A DNA stretch of 64,000 bases from positions 1 to 64,000 of the forward strand of contig NZ_JACIBY010000013.1 of the NCBI RefSeq assembly GCF_014195535.1, given 5' to 3'. This stretch comes from Runella defluvii. GTDB taxonomy: Bacteria > Bacteroidota > Bacteroidia > Cytophagales > Spirosomataceae. Below the pieces are notes generated by a model. That model was given only the letters and a program-made list of their open reading frames with translations, did no database searches and was not told the origin of the DNA. A program made the position numbers and the translations under genes. Positions 50,189 through 58,953 of this stretch are shown here, one piece after another; the first letter of the stretch is position 1; each line of letters starts with the position of its first letter.

Positions 50189-50947
50189 TTATCCAAAAGC
50201 CATCGTTGCTTCCAACCTACCGTTGGGATAGGCAGGATGTAACCGTACAACTTCTCCGATAACGATGATGGCAGGGTTGGCCAATTGCTCTTTTTCAACC
50301 ACTTCTACAATCGTATCAACGGTGCCTAGGCCAAGCTTTTGTTGGGGTGTGCTGCCGTTCTGGATAATAGCGACGGGCGTATGACCACGTCCTGCCTCCG
50401 AAAGCAGGGCGGTAATTTGGCTGAGGTGTTGCATTCCCATCAAAATCACGAGGGTAGCCGTGCTATGAGCGGCTTTGGCGACGTCGTTGGAGAGGCTGTG
50501 GTTTTTGGTGGTGCCCGTGAGTACCCAAAAACTTTCGCTCACTCCTCGGCAGGTAAGCGGAATACCCGCCAGGGCAGGTACCGAAATGCTGCTCGAAATG
50601 CCAGGAATTACGGCGGTTTGAATGCCAAATTCTTGGGCGAACGCAATTTCTTCGTATCCCCTGCCAAAGACAAAAGAGTCACCACCTTTGAGGCGAACGA
50701 CATGCCCATACGTGAGGGCATAGTCAACAATGAGTTGGTTGAGGTCGCTTTGGGCAAATTCGCAGCGCCCACGCCGTTTGCCTACATAAACCAGCTGCGC
50801 GTGAGCAGGGGCGTAGGTGAGGAGTTCGGTGGATACCAAAGCGTCGTAAAGAACAACGTCTGCTTGTTGTAATGCTTTGATGCCTTTGAGTGTGATGAGT
50901 TCGGGGTCGCCAGGGCCAGCCCCTACCAGTGTCAATGTTGGTTTCAT
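50189..50947 (-). CDS. cobA: Uroporphyrinogen-III C-methyltransferase
   Basis: The 252-residue enzyme methylates uroporphyrinogen III twice with SAM to precorrin-2, the first step toward siroheme. It shows LVGAGPGDPELITLKGIKAL at the N-terminus, DALVSTELLTYAP, RLKGGDSFVFGRGYEE, and VPALAGIPLTCRG. It is divergent from nirB, whose product needs siroheme, which explains the arrangement. The dehydrogenase/ferrochelatase for the last steps is not in the window. Confidence 0.95.
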   Translation of the reverse strand: MKPTLTLVGAGPGDPELITLKGIKALQQADVVLYDALVSTELLTYAPAHAQLVYVGKRRGRCEFAQSDLNQLIVDYALTYGHVVRLKGGDSFVFGRGYEEIAFAQEFGIQTAVIPGISSSISVPALAGIPLTCRGVSESFWVLTGTTKNHSLSNDVAKAAHSTATLVILMGMQHLSQITALLSEAGRGHTPVAIIQNGSTPQQKLGLGTVDTIVEVVEKEQLANPAIIVIGEVVRLHPAYPNGRLEATMAFG

Positions 50948-51309
50948 AATCAGTCCCTAATTTAACTTATTTACTCACCAAAGAGCCGCCACCCTTTTGG
51001 TGTATTTTGTACTTTATAAATACTTTTTTGAAATATTATTTTACCAATGTGCATATTGATAGAATAATAAATTAAAATTAAGTATTTTTTCAAAATTAAG
51101 TATTATTTTTAAGTATTCGTAGGAAATAATATTCTATTTTTGCAAAAGCTAGTTTTAAAAATAGCCATCATTGGTGTAAAAATTGTAAAAATCAGAATAT
51201 TTGGTTTTTGTTCTAAGTAGCACAGGATTCAACTTTTATAAGAATTACTCATTAAAAATTGAAGTACATATAGAGGATTAAATTAGGGATTGTAAAAACA
51301 ATTTTCTCC
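50948..51309. promoter_or_regulatory. Divergent cobA/nirB control region with TTAAGTATT repeats
   Basis: TTAAGTATT occurs three times (51078-51086, 51096-51104, 51109-51117), and its inverted core AATACTT at 51019-51025. A -7 box TATTTTTG lies at 51135-51142, so the third repeat covers the expected -33 position of the nirB promoter. There is no gene in this 362-bp gap. The repeats are candidate operators for an activator of nitrite assimilation. Confidence 0.5.
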
Positions 51310-53817
51310 ATGACACAACCGCTAAAGGTAGTGGTAGTAGGCAACGGAATGGTAGGCTATAAGTTCTGCGAAAAGTTGCTGACAAAAGTAGGTGGCGGCC
51401 TATTTTCTATCACGGTAATTGGTGAAGAACCTCGTCCAGCGTACGATCGGGTTCATCTCTCCGCGTATTTTTCGGGCACGTCAGTCGAAGAACTGACAAT
51501 GGCGCCCGCAAGCTGGTATGCCGAGCACGGCATCCAACTACTTACTGGGGAGTGTGTGGTCAAAATCGACCCCGCAGCTCACTATGTTCAGACCCACACA
51601 GGGCTACAAATTCCTTACGACAAGCTGGTGTTGGCTACGGGCTCAGGGGCCTTTGTACCTCCTGTGCCAGGCGTAGAAAAAGAAGGGGTGTTTGTGTATC
51701 GAACCATCGAAGACCTCGACGCCATCATTGGTTATTCCAAAGGGGCAACGCGTGCTGCGGTGATTGGAGGAGGGCTTTTGGGGCTAGAAGCCGCCAAAGC
51801 AACCCTCGATTTGGGCTTAGAGACCCACGTAGTGGAGTTTGCACCGCGACTTATGCCACGGCAATTGGACGCGGCAGGGGCTGGGATGCTCAAACGAAAA
51901 ATGGAAGCGTTGGGGATTCAAATTCACCTCAATAAAAACACGTCACAGTTTGACGGAGGAGCGGCAGTTGTTGGGCTTTCGTTTGCGGACGGAACCTCGC
52001 TGGAGGTGGATATGGTCGTGATTTCGGCAGGAATACGCCCCCGCGACGAGCTGGCAAAACAAGCCGCTATCGCCGTTGGGCCAAGGGGGGGCATTGTGGT
52101 GAATGACCAACTTCAGACGTCGCATCCTGATATTTATGCCATCGGTGAATGTGCGCTTCATCAAGGAATGATTTATGGACTCGTTGCCCCTGGCTACGAA
52201 ATGGCCGAAGTGGTGGCAAACAACCTAGTACAAGGCCCAACTGTCAAGGAATTTAAGGCGTTTGATATGTCCACAAAACTGAAACTCATCGGTGTCGATG
52301 TGGCAAGTTTTGGCGAGCCTTTCTGTGAACAAACTCCCCACGATACGATTGTGGTGGAAGACAAACTCAAAGGTATTTATAAGCGTCTGAATGTGACGAC
52401 GGATGGGAAATACCTGTTAGGGGGGATTTTGGTGGGAGAAGCCGAAAACTACAACATGCTTCTTCAAACGGTCAAAAATCGTTTGGTATTGCCACCTAAC
52501 CCCGAAGATTTGGTGCTGCCTGCGCGTAAAGGTGATGGTGCCTCGGCGGGAGCAGGCGTTGCTGCCCTGCCAGACGAGGCCAGTATTTGTTCGTGCGAAA
52601 ACATTACCAAAGGAGCTATTTGTCAGGCCATTGAAGAACACAACTTGCCCGATGTAGCGGCCATCAAGAAGTGCACAAAAGCAGGAACAGGCTGCGGAGG
52701 TTGTGTACCGATGCTGTCTGATTTGTTGACAGAAACCCTCAAAAAGCAAGGTAAGGTTGTAAAAAAAGTGCTTTGCGAGCACTTCGATTATTCGCGCCAA
52801 GAAATGTATCACTTGATTCAAACGTCGGGGACACGTACCTACGATGAAGTGGTAGCGAAGTTTGGAAAAGGGTGTGGCTGTGAGGTGTGTAAACCAGCCG
52901 TCGCTTCGATGTTGGCCAGTATTTATAACGATGTCATTGCCAAACAGGCGGTAATTCAAGACACGAACGACCGTTTTATGGCCAATATTCAACGAGGAGG
53001 GACGTATTCGGTCGTGCCCCGTGTGCCAGGTGGGGAAATAACTCCCGAACAACTCATTGCGCTCGGAACAGTCGCTAAAAAGTATGATTTGTATTGTAAA
53101 ATTACTGGTGGACAGCGGGTTGACTTGTTCGGAGCGCGGGTTGAGCAACTGCCTTCAATTTGGGAAGAGCTGCTCGAAGTAGGCTTTGAAAGTGGTCATG
53201 CCTACGGAAAATCGTTGCGTACGGTCAAAAGTTGTGTGGGAAGTACGTGGTGCCGATTTGGGGTACAAGATGCGGTCGGATTTGCGATTCGGGTAGAAAA
53301 CCGATACAAAGGCATTCGTTCGCCACATAAACTTAAAAGCGCCGTTTCGGGCTGTACGCGTGAGTGTGCCGAAGCCCAAAGCAAAGATTTTGGCATCATC
53401 GCAACCGACAAAGGGTGGAATTTGTACGTATGCGGAAACGGCGGAATCAAGCCTCAGCACGCGCTGCTGCTAGCCAGCGACCTCGACGATGAAACTTGTT
53501 TGAAGTACATCGACCGCTTTTTGATGTTTTACATCAAAACCGCTGAACCACTCCAACGCACCGCTACTTGGTTCAATAAATTAGAAGGGGGAATGGAGTA
53601 CCTCCGCGACGTGATTATCAATGATAGTTTAGGGATTGCGGCTGAATTGGAACGCGAGCTGCAATACTTGGTTGATACGTACCACGATGAGTGGCGAGTG
53701 GCCGTAGAAACGCCTGAAATCAGGGCTCGTTTTTCTCATTTTGTCAATGTGGAAGAGCCTGATCCAACGTTGGAGTTTGTGGAGATGCGTGGACAAAAAC
53801 GCCCCGCTGATTGGTAA
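51310..53817 (+). CDS. nirB: Assimilatory nitrite reductase, large subunit
   Basis: The 835-residue enzyme reduces nitrite to ammonium with NADH in the cytoplasm. The N-terminal FAD/NAD domains (about 1-400) have VVVGNGMVGYKFCEKL and AAVIGGGLLGLEAA. Two BFD-like Cys clusters follow (CSCENITKGAIC with GTGCGGCVPML near 430-465, and GCGCEVCKP near 525). The siroheme half carries the full C642-x5-C648-x33-C682-x3-C686 cluster motif (CVGSTWC and GCTRECAEAQ). It forms an operon with nirD and probably the two-component genes behind it. Confidence 0.96.
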   Translation: MTQPLKVVVVGNGMVGYKFCEKLLTKVGGGLFSITVIGEEPRPAYDRVHLSAYFSGTSVEELTMAPASWYAEHGIQLLTGECVVKIDPAAHYVQTHTGLQIPYDKLVLATGSGAFVPPVPGVEKEGVFVYRTIEDLDAIIGYSKGATRAAVIGGGLLGLEAAKATLDLGLETHVVEFAPRLMPRQLDAAGAGMLKRKMEALGIQIHLNKNTSQFDGGAAVVGLSFADGTSLEVDMVVISAGIRPRDELAKQAAIAVGPRGGIVVNDQLQTSHPDIYAIGECALHQGMIYGLVAPGYEMAEVVANNLVQGPTVKEFKAFDMSTKLKLIGVDVASFGEPFCEQTPHDTIVVEDKLKGIYKRLNVTTDGKYLLGGILVGEAENYNMLLQTVKNRLVLPPNPEDLVLPARKGDGASAGAGVAALPDEASICSCENITKGAICQAIEEHNLPDVAAIKKCTKAGTGCGGCVPMLSDLLTETLKKQGKVVKKVLCEHFDYSRQEMYHLIQTSGTRTYDEVVAKFGKGCGCEVCKPAVASMLASIYNDVIAKQAVIQDTNDRFMANIQRGGTYSVVPRVPGGEITPEQLIALGTVAKKYDLYCKITGGQRVDLFGARVEQLPSIWEELLEVGFESGHAYGKSLRTVKSCVGSTWCRFGVQDAVGFAIRVENRYKGIRSPHKLKSAVSGCTRECAEAQSKDFGIIATDKGWNLYVCGNGGIKPQHALLLASDLDDETCLKYIDRFLMFYIKTAEPLQRTATWFNKLEGGMEYLRDVIINDSLGIAAELERELQYLVDTYHDEWRVAVETPEIRARFSHFVNVEEPDPTLEFVEMRGQKRPADW

Positions 53818-53850
53818 TCTATCCAAGTTTCACCCTAAAACTGAATTAAA

Positions 53851-54189
53851 ATGAATAATCAACCTACTACTTGGTTCAAAGCAGCACCCATTTCTGCTTT
53901 TCCCGAAAATGGGGGGGCTTGTGTTAAATACAACGACAAACAAATTGCGGTGTTTCATTTCAAACAACTCGATAAATGGTACGCGACCGACAACGAATGC
54001 CCCCACAAGCATCAAATGGCCTTGAGCCGTGGGATGATTGGCGACCAGCAGGGGCATCCGAAAGTAGCGTGTCCTTTTCATAAAAAAACGTTTTCCCTTG
54101 AGACAGGACTGAACTTACAAGGCGAAGATTATTGCATCAATGTGTATCCCGTTAAGATAGAAGACGGATTTGTGTTTATCGGAATTTAA
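53851..54189 (+). CDS. nirD: Nitrite reductase small subunit with intact Rieske ligands
   Basis: The 112-residue protein is of the NirD/Rieske-like fold. It keeps all four Rieske cluster ligands: C50 and H52 in NECPHKH, C74 and H77 in ACPFHKKTF. In the enterobacterial NirD I recall, these positions are replaced. It is therefore likely a true 2Fe-2S subunit of the NADH nitrite reductase. It lies 33 bp after nirB and 11 bp before the sensor kinase gene. Confidence 0.93.
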   Translation: MNNQPTTWFKAAPISAFPENGGACVKYNDKQIAVFHFKQLDKWYATDNECPHKHQMALSRGMIGDQQGHPKVACPFHKKTFSLETGLNLQGEDYCINVYPVKIEDGFVFIGI

Positions 54190-54200
54190 CATTCCAACTT

Positions 54201-55637
54201 ATGCCATTACGCGTACCTAAACGTTTTACTCGGCTGTATATCATGGCCTTATCGTTGGTTGCATTTCTGACGATACTCGGACAATTATTGGTTCAAAATT
54301 CCTTGGAGGGGTCGCTGCACGACTCTTGGCTGGTGAATTATGCGGGCCGTCAACGCTTTCAAAGTCAGTTGATTGCCAAATGCGCCCTTTTACTTACCCA
54401 GCGACCAGATTTGGCCGATAAAGCAACGCACGTGACAGAGTTAAAAAAGGTGTTACGCGATTGGGAAGATCACCACGACCAATTAAAAACGGGAAACCTT
54501 CGGGATATTAAAGCGACTTCGGTAAACAGCGATACCGTACGGGCGATGTTTGAGGACATTGATGTGCATTTTCAGGCAATTGCGCGCAGTACCCATGCGG
54601 TCATCGGCTGGCTCGAACAGCCCGTCCGCGAAGGAACTGTGGATGTTCACCTAAAAAATATCTTTGCGCATGAACTTGTGTTTTTGCGCAAAATGGATCG
54701 AATCGTATTTCAATACGACCAAGAAGCCAAAGCCAAAGTGACAACGCTCCGACGCATTGAACTTTGGCTGATGGCTTTTACGCTTTGTGTTTTGTTAGTG
54801 GAGGGATTATTTATTTTTCGCCCTGCCGTCGTAAAACTTTCCGAAACGCTTCATCAGCTCATAGAAGCACGTGAAAAAACGCATCAGGCCAACCAAGAAC
54901 TTCAAAAAGCCTATCAAGAGCTGCGCGCTACGCAAGCCAAGTTGCTAGAAGTCACGCAACATCGGCACCGCCAAGAACTGAAAGAACAAAAAATTCACAC
55001 TTCAGCGCTGCTGCAAGGGCAAGAAGAAGAGCGTCGCCGCCTTTCCAAAGAGCTTCACGACGGGGTAGGGCAGATGCTAACTGGGCTGAAATTGATGGCC
55101 GAAAGCTTTTCAAATGGAACGGGATGGTCAGAAAAAGACCGCCAACAAGCTATCAATCTTCGACAATTGGTAGGGCAAACAATCCAAGAAGTACGAGGAA
55201 TTTCTAACAACCTGATGCCTACCGTTCTGAATGATTTTGGGGTGAAGTTAGCTCTGAAACAGCTTGTGGATTCTACCGTCCGAAATACAGGCGCGCCGTT
55301 GGTTTTTGAGTCAAATCTTAACGACGAACGTTTTGATCCACGGATTGAAATAGGGCTTTACCGAATTGCCCAAGAGGCCATTCACAATGCCGTCAAACAC
55401 GCGCAAGCCACCACTATTGCTGTTCGCATTTTTCGTCAAGAAAAAGACATTGTACTCAAAATTACCGACAACGGCAAAGGGTTCCGAATCAATAAAAAAA
55501 CGCAATCAACGCTCGTGCCTACGCATGGCTTGACCAACCTCCAAGAACGTACGCGTTTGCTGGATGGGAAAATCAAAATTCATTCAACAGTAGGCCAAGG
55601 CACCGAAATCATTGTAAATATTCCTCAACATAACTAA
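54201..55637 (+). CDS. NarX-like sensor kinase with PilJ-type input domain
   Basis: The 478-residue kinase has a membrane helix at about 12-32 and a periplasmic PilJ/NarX-type helical domain. That domain includes the P-box-like segment LVNYAGRQRFQSQLIAK (about 44-60). A second helix lies near 190-212, followed by a coiled coil and a HisKA_3 domain with phospho-accepting H286 in SKELHDGVGQMLTGL. The HATPase domain has ITDNGKGFRI and GLTNLQERTRLL. The family senses nitrate or nitrite. The position between nirD and its regulator supports this. It is 11 bp from nirD and 4 bp from the regulator. Confidence 0.9.
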   Translation: MPLRVPKRFTRLYIMALSLVAFLTILGQLLVQNSLEGSLHDSWLVNYAGRQRFQSQLIAKCALLLTQRPDLADKATHVTELKKVLRDWEDHHDQLKTGNLRDIKATSVNSDTVRAMFEDIDVHFQAIARSTHAVIGWLEQPVREGTVDVHLKNIFAHELVFLRKMDRIVFQYDQEAKAKVTTLRRIELWLMAFTLCVLLVEGLFIFRPAVVKLSETLHQLIEAREKTHQANQELQKAYQELRATQAKLLEVTQHRHRQELKEQKIHTSALLQGQEEERRRLSKELHDGVGQMLTGLKLMAESFSNGTGWSEKDRQQAINLRQLVGQTIQEVRGISNNLMPTVLNDFGVKLALKQLVDSTVRNTGAPLVFESNLNDERFDPRIEIGLYRIAQEAIHNAVKHAQATTIAVRIFRQEKDIVLKITDNGKGFRINKKTQSTLVPTHGLTNLQERTRLLDGKIKIHSTVGQGTEIIVNIPQHN

Positions 55638-55641
55638 CAAC

Positions 55642-56295
55642 ATGAAGAAAATCCAAGTAGTACTCGTCGATGACCACACAATAGTCCGAAATGGGCTGCG
55701 GTCGATTTTAGAAAGTACCGACGAAATCGAAGTCATTGGCGAAGCCGCCAATGGGGAAGAAGCCCTCGAAAAAATTGCCTACTTAAAGCCTCAGGTGATG
55801 CTCATTGACATTTCGATGCCAGGCATGTCGGGTATTGAGTTGGTAGGTAAAGTGGTGAAGCAAAGCACTGCCATCCGACCTGTCATTTTATCAATGCACA
55901 ACGATGACGCGTACATCCTCAAGTCTGTGGAGGCAGGGGCGTACGGTTATTTGTTGAAAGATGCCACGCGTGATGAAATTTTAGCGGCCCTACATTCGGT
56001 TAAAAATGGCGAAAAATATTTCAACCCTTCAGTAGCGGCGGTGATTGTGAATGGGTATTTGTCGCAGGTTCAAAAAGTGGAAAAAGCGTCAGAATCACGA
56101 AAAACATTACTTTCCAAAAAAGAAAAAGAAGTGCTAAAATTGCTGGTGGAAGGCATGAGTAGTCGTCAAATTGCTGATACTCTTGATCTTAGTGTTCGTA
56201 CCGTTGACAACCACCGTGCCAACATGATGCGCCGCCTTCAAGTACATAATGCGGCCGAATTGGTAAAATTAGCCTTAGAAGAAAAGTTACTGTAA
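55642..56295 (+). CDS. NarL/FixJ-type response regulator
   Basis: The 217-residue regulator has a receiver domain (about 4-120) with phospho-acceptor D56 in VMLIDISMPGMSG and the KDAT Lys. The LuxR-type helix-turn-helix (about 152-210) reads LSKKEKEVLKLLVEGMSSRQ and then LSVRTVDNHRANMMRRL. It is the partner of the kinase 4 bp upstream and probably controls nirBD and related genes, perhaps through the TTAAGTATT sites upstream of nirB (inference). Confidence 0.93.
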   Translation: MKKIQVVLVDDHTIVRNGLRSILESTDEIEVIGEAANGEEALEKIAYLKPQVMLIDISMPGMSGIELVGKVVKQSTAIRPVILSMHNDDAYILKSVEAGAYGYLLKDATRDEILAALHSVKNGEKYFNPSVAAVIVNGYLSQVQKVEKASESRKTLLSKKEKEVLKLLVEGMSSRQIADTLDLSVRTVDNHRANMMRRLQVHNAAELVKLALEEKLL

Positions 56296-56299
56296 ATTT

Positions 56300-56349
56300 G
56301 TAAAGCACAGTTAGTCGCCAAACCATCCTCCTAGCTGTGCTTTACTTTT
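56300..56349 (+). terminator. Perfect hairpin with T-run directly before the TauE start codon
   Basis: GTAAAGCACAG (56300-56310) and CTGTGCTTTAC (56335-56345) are perfect 11-bp arms, followed by TTTT and then the ATG at 56350. It looks like a terminator for the two-component genes, but it ends 4 nt before the next start codon. It could also hide that gene's ribosome site. Confidence 0.65.
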
Positions 56350-57159
56350 ATGGAAATCATTGGGTACGCAGGAGCGCTTGTGATGGGGCTTTGCTTGGGA
56401 CTTATTGGTAGCGGTGGAGCTATTCTTACCGTACCCATTTTAGTATATTTGTTTGGCGTTGAGCCACTTCTAGCCACCACTTATTCTCTTTTTATTGTGG
56501 GGCTCACGAGCCTAGTCGGAGCCACGGTCCGAGCGGGTGCGGGGCATATTCATTGGCCACTGACGTTAACTTTTGGAATTCCCTCAGTGGTGAGTGTGTT
56601 TTTGACGCGTACCTATTTGCTGCCCCTTATTCCCAATCCAATACTTCAAGCTGGTACTTTTATTCTTTCTCGTTCGAGCTTTTTACTGGCATTGTTTGCG
56701 GTATTGATGGTTTTTTCATCATTTTCGATGATAAAAAATCCGCCAAACCAATTCCCAAGGAATAGCAATCCATCAGCAGGTGGGTACTGGCACGTCATAA
56801 ATATGTTGCTCAAGGGTTTTTTAGTGGGCGGAATCACGGGATTGCTGGGAGCGGGAGGTGGTTTTTTGATTATTCCAGCGCTGGTGCTGATTGCTCGCCT
56901 TCCGATGCAACAGGCTGTAGGGACATCGTTAGTCATCATTGCTACGAACTCCCTGACGGGTTTTTGGCGCGATTACGAATTCCATTCGCGCATCAACTGG
57001 CCATTTCTTGTGCATTTTTCAACCCTTGCAGTCATCGGTATTTTACTGGGGAGTTCGCTGGCTCGCAAAATCAGTGGTGATAAATTAAAGCCAATTTTTG
57101 GTTATTTTGTGCTCGTGATGGGCTTTTACATTTTATTCAAAGAACTGTTTTTATCTTAA
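56350..57159 (+). CDS. TauE/SafE-family membrane permease
   Basis: The 269-residue protein has about eight hydrophobic helices in two similar halves. The first begins GYAGALVMGLCLGLIGSGGA and the second FLVGGITGLLGAGGGFLIIP, both typical of the family. Members export sulfite, sulfoacetate or related anions, or import sulfur compounds. The next gene, a periplasmic rhodanese 13 bp later, suggests a sulfur role. The nirBD neighbourhood leaves nitrite or sulfite transport possible. Confidence 0.88.
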   Translation: MEIIGYAGALVMGLCLGLIGSGGAILTVPILVYLFGVEPLLATTYSLFIVGLTSLVGATVRAGAGHIHWPLTLTFGIPSVVSVFLTRTYLLPLIPNPILQAGTFILSRSSFLLALFAVLMVFSSFSMIKNPPNQFPRNSNPSAGGYWHVINMLLKGFLVGGITGLLGAGGGFLIIPALVLIARLPMQQAVGTSLVIIATNSLTGFWRDYEFHSRINWPFLVHFSTLAVIGILLGSSLARKISGDKLKPIFGYFVLVMGFYILFKELFLS

Positions 57160-57172
57160 CTTTTTTCACAAC

Positions 57173-57550
57173 ATGAAAACGCTGCTTGCAACTTTTACTT
57201 TTGTTATTGTGCTATTGGCTGGCACCTCTTTGCGTGCCCAAGAAAACTTAGCCCCTAAAGACTTTATTCAAAAACTCAAGACCACACCCAATGCCCAATT
57301 GTTGGACGTCCGTACCCCCAACGAATGGAATGCGGGAAAAATAGCGTCGTCGAAATGTATTAATTACAACGACCCAGCATTCAAAGAGCAAGTCCAAAAG
57401 CTTGATAAAAACAAACCCGTCTTTGTCTATTGTGCCGTAGGAGGGCGTAGTACGAAGGCATCACAAATTTTAAAAGAGTCAGGCTTTAAATTAATCTACA
57501 ATTTGCAGGGTGGTGGCTACGCCGACCTAGCCAAGGAAGGAATAAAATAG
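57173..57550 (+). CDS. Exported single-domain rhodanese
   Basis: The 125-residue protein has a signal peptide (about 1-22, ending SLRAQ) and one rhodanese domain. That domain has LLDVRTPNEWNAGKI and the active-site loop C87-AVGGRST, giving a persulfide-forming Cys. It is a periplasmic sulfur carrier or transferase. It lies 13 bp after the TauE gene and is likely coupled with it in handling sulfur compounds. Confidence 0.9.
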   Translation: MKTLLATFTFVIVLLAGTSLRAQENLAPKDFIQKLKTTPNAQLLDVRTPNEWNAGKIASSKCINYNDPAFKEQVQKLDKNKPVFVYCAVGGRSTKASQILKESGFKLIYNLQGGGYADLAKEGIK

Positions 57551-57611
57551 GGATTTGTAACGTAGAAGTGGCGTCAATAACCTATATTTGTTTTGAAACA
57601 AAAACGTTTTT

Positions 57612-58808
57612 ATGGAAAAATTGTTCTCATTTCAAAACAATATACTGCAAAATACGCCTCTATCGTTTAAACGGTATTTATATCAGCAGATCCCTTTTCA
57701 TAGCCGTTTAGTAGGTGTGAAGGGAATTCGGGGAGTAGGAAAAACAACGTTATTGTTGCAATATTTTAAAACACAGTCGTTGTCAACGTCCTTGTACGTC
57801 ACAGCTGACCATCCGTGGTTTTACCAACATTCATTGCTCGAAACCGCTGAAGAATGGCACAAACAGGGCGGGCGTTTACTAGTTATTGATGAAGTGCATA
57901 AATACGCTCATTGGTCGGCGGAGTTAAAGAATATTTATGATGGCTTTCCTGAAATGCGGGTACTTTTTACGGCTTCATCTGCCCTTGATATTTACCGAGG
58001 AGAGGCCGATTTAAGCCGTAGGGCTTTGAGTGTTACCTTACATGGAATGTCGTTTCGAGAGTATTTATCATTATACCAACTGGCTGATTTGCCTTCTTTT
58101 CCATTAAGTGACCTGCTCGAAAACCATCAAATAATAGCAATGGAGTTGATGCAAACACTAAAGACTCCATTGCTCCACTTCAAAAAATATCTTCAAACTG
58201 GCTATTTACCACTTGGAGTTCAAACTTCTTCTGAGCAAGAATATGGGATGAGAACTTTCCAGCTCATTGATGCTGTATTGGGCTTTGATTTAGCTTTTTT
58301 GCATGATTATTCAGCGAGTCATCAATCTAAAATTAGACGATTGTTGGGAGTTCTAGCTGATACAGTTCCTTACATTCCCAATATTCAAGAACTAGCTACG
58401 GTACTACAAGTTAGCCGAAATACCGTACTAATGTGGCTTCAACATCTAGAACAAGCGGCGATCATTCGTAATATTCACAAAGAAGGCCATGGAACTTCGG
58501 TACTTCAAAAGCCTGATAAAATTGTTTTGGAGAATACGAATTTCAATTACGCGTTAGGTAAAACGCCCAATGAAGGTACCCTACGTGAAACATTTGTGGC
58601 AAATCAACTCTGTAATAAAGGACACCATTTGGTATTAGCTGAACAAGGTGATTTTATGGTAGATGATAAATATACGTTAGAGGTAGGAGGAAAAAACAAA
58701 AAAAAGAAGCAAATAGCGGCATTATCCAACGCTTGGATTGTGAAAGATAACATTGAAATAGGCTATACTAATGTTATCCCCTTGTGGCTATTTGGTTTTT
58801 TATATTGA
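57612..58808 (+). CDS. AAA ATPase of the DUF4143 group
   Basis: The 398-residue protein has an N-terminal ATPase domain (Walker A GIRGVGKTT at 38-46, Walker B LLVIDEVHKY near 95) and a central winged-helix region (ATVLQVSRNTVLMWLQHLEQ). The C-terminal DUF4143-type nuclease-like domain contains RETFVANQL and YTLEVGGKNKKKKQ. This ATPase family is common, patchily distributed and of uncertain role. The gene is noticeably AT-richer than its neighbours and sits between the nitrite cluster and the ribosomal genes, so horizontal gain is plausible. Confidence 0.85.
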   Translation: MEKLFSFQNNILQNTPLSFKRYLYQQIPFHSRLVGVKGIRGVGKTTLLLQYFKTQSLSTSLYVTADHPWFYQHSLLETAEEWHKQGGRLLVIDEVHKYAHWSAELKNIYDGFPEMRVLFTASSALDIYRGEADLSRRALSVTLHGMSFREYLSLYQLADLPSFPLSDLLENHQIIAMELMQTLKTPLLHFKKYLQTGYLPLGVQTSSEQEYGMRTFQLIDAVLGFDLAFLHDYSASHQSKIRRLLGVLADTVPYIPNIQELATVLQVSRNTVLMWLQHLEQAAIIRNIHKEGHGTSVLQKPDKIVLENTNFNYALGKTPNEGTLRETFVANQLCNKGHHLVLAEQGDFMVDDKYTLEVGGKNKKKKQIAALSNAWIVKDNIEIGYTNVIPLWLFGFLY

Positions 58809-58872
58809 ACCACAGTTTTGAGAATATTTTTCTCCAAATAGCATACTTACTAAAAAAACTTAGCGTATATTC

Positions 58873-58903
58873 TTGGTGATCAGAAGATAATCTTCTATTT
58901 TTG
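58873..58903 (+). promoter_or_regulatory. Promoter of rpsL (TTG -33 box, TATTTTTG -7 box)
   Basis: TTG at 58873-58875 and TATTTTTG at 58896-58903 are 20 bp apart, matching the Bacteroidota pattern. The leader to the rpsL ATG is about 45 nt. Confidence 0.65.
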
Positions 58904-58953
58904 CACTCCCATTTTTGGGGTGGTATAACCATTTTTGAAAAAAACAGTATAAA

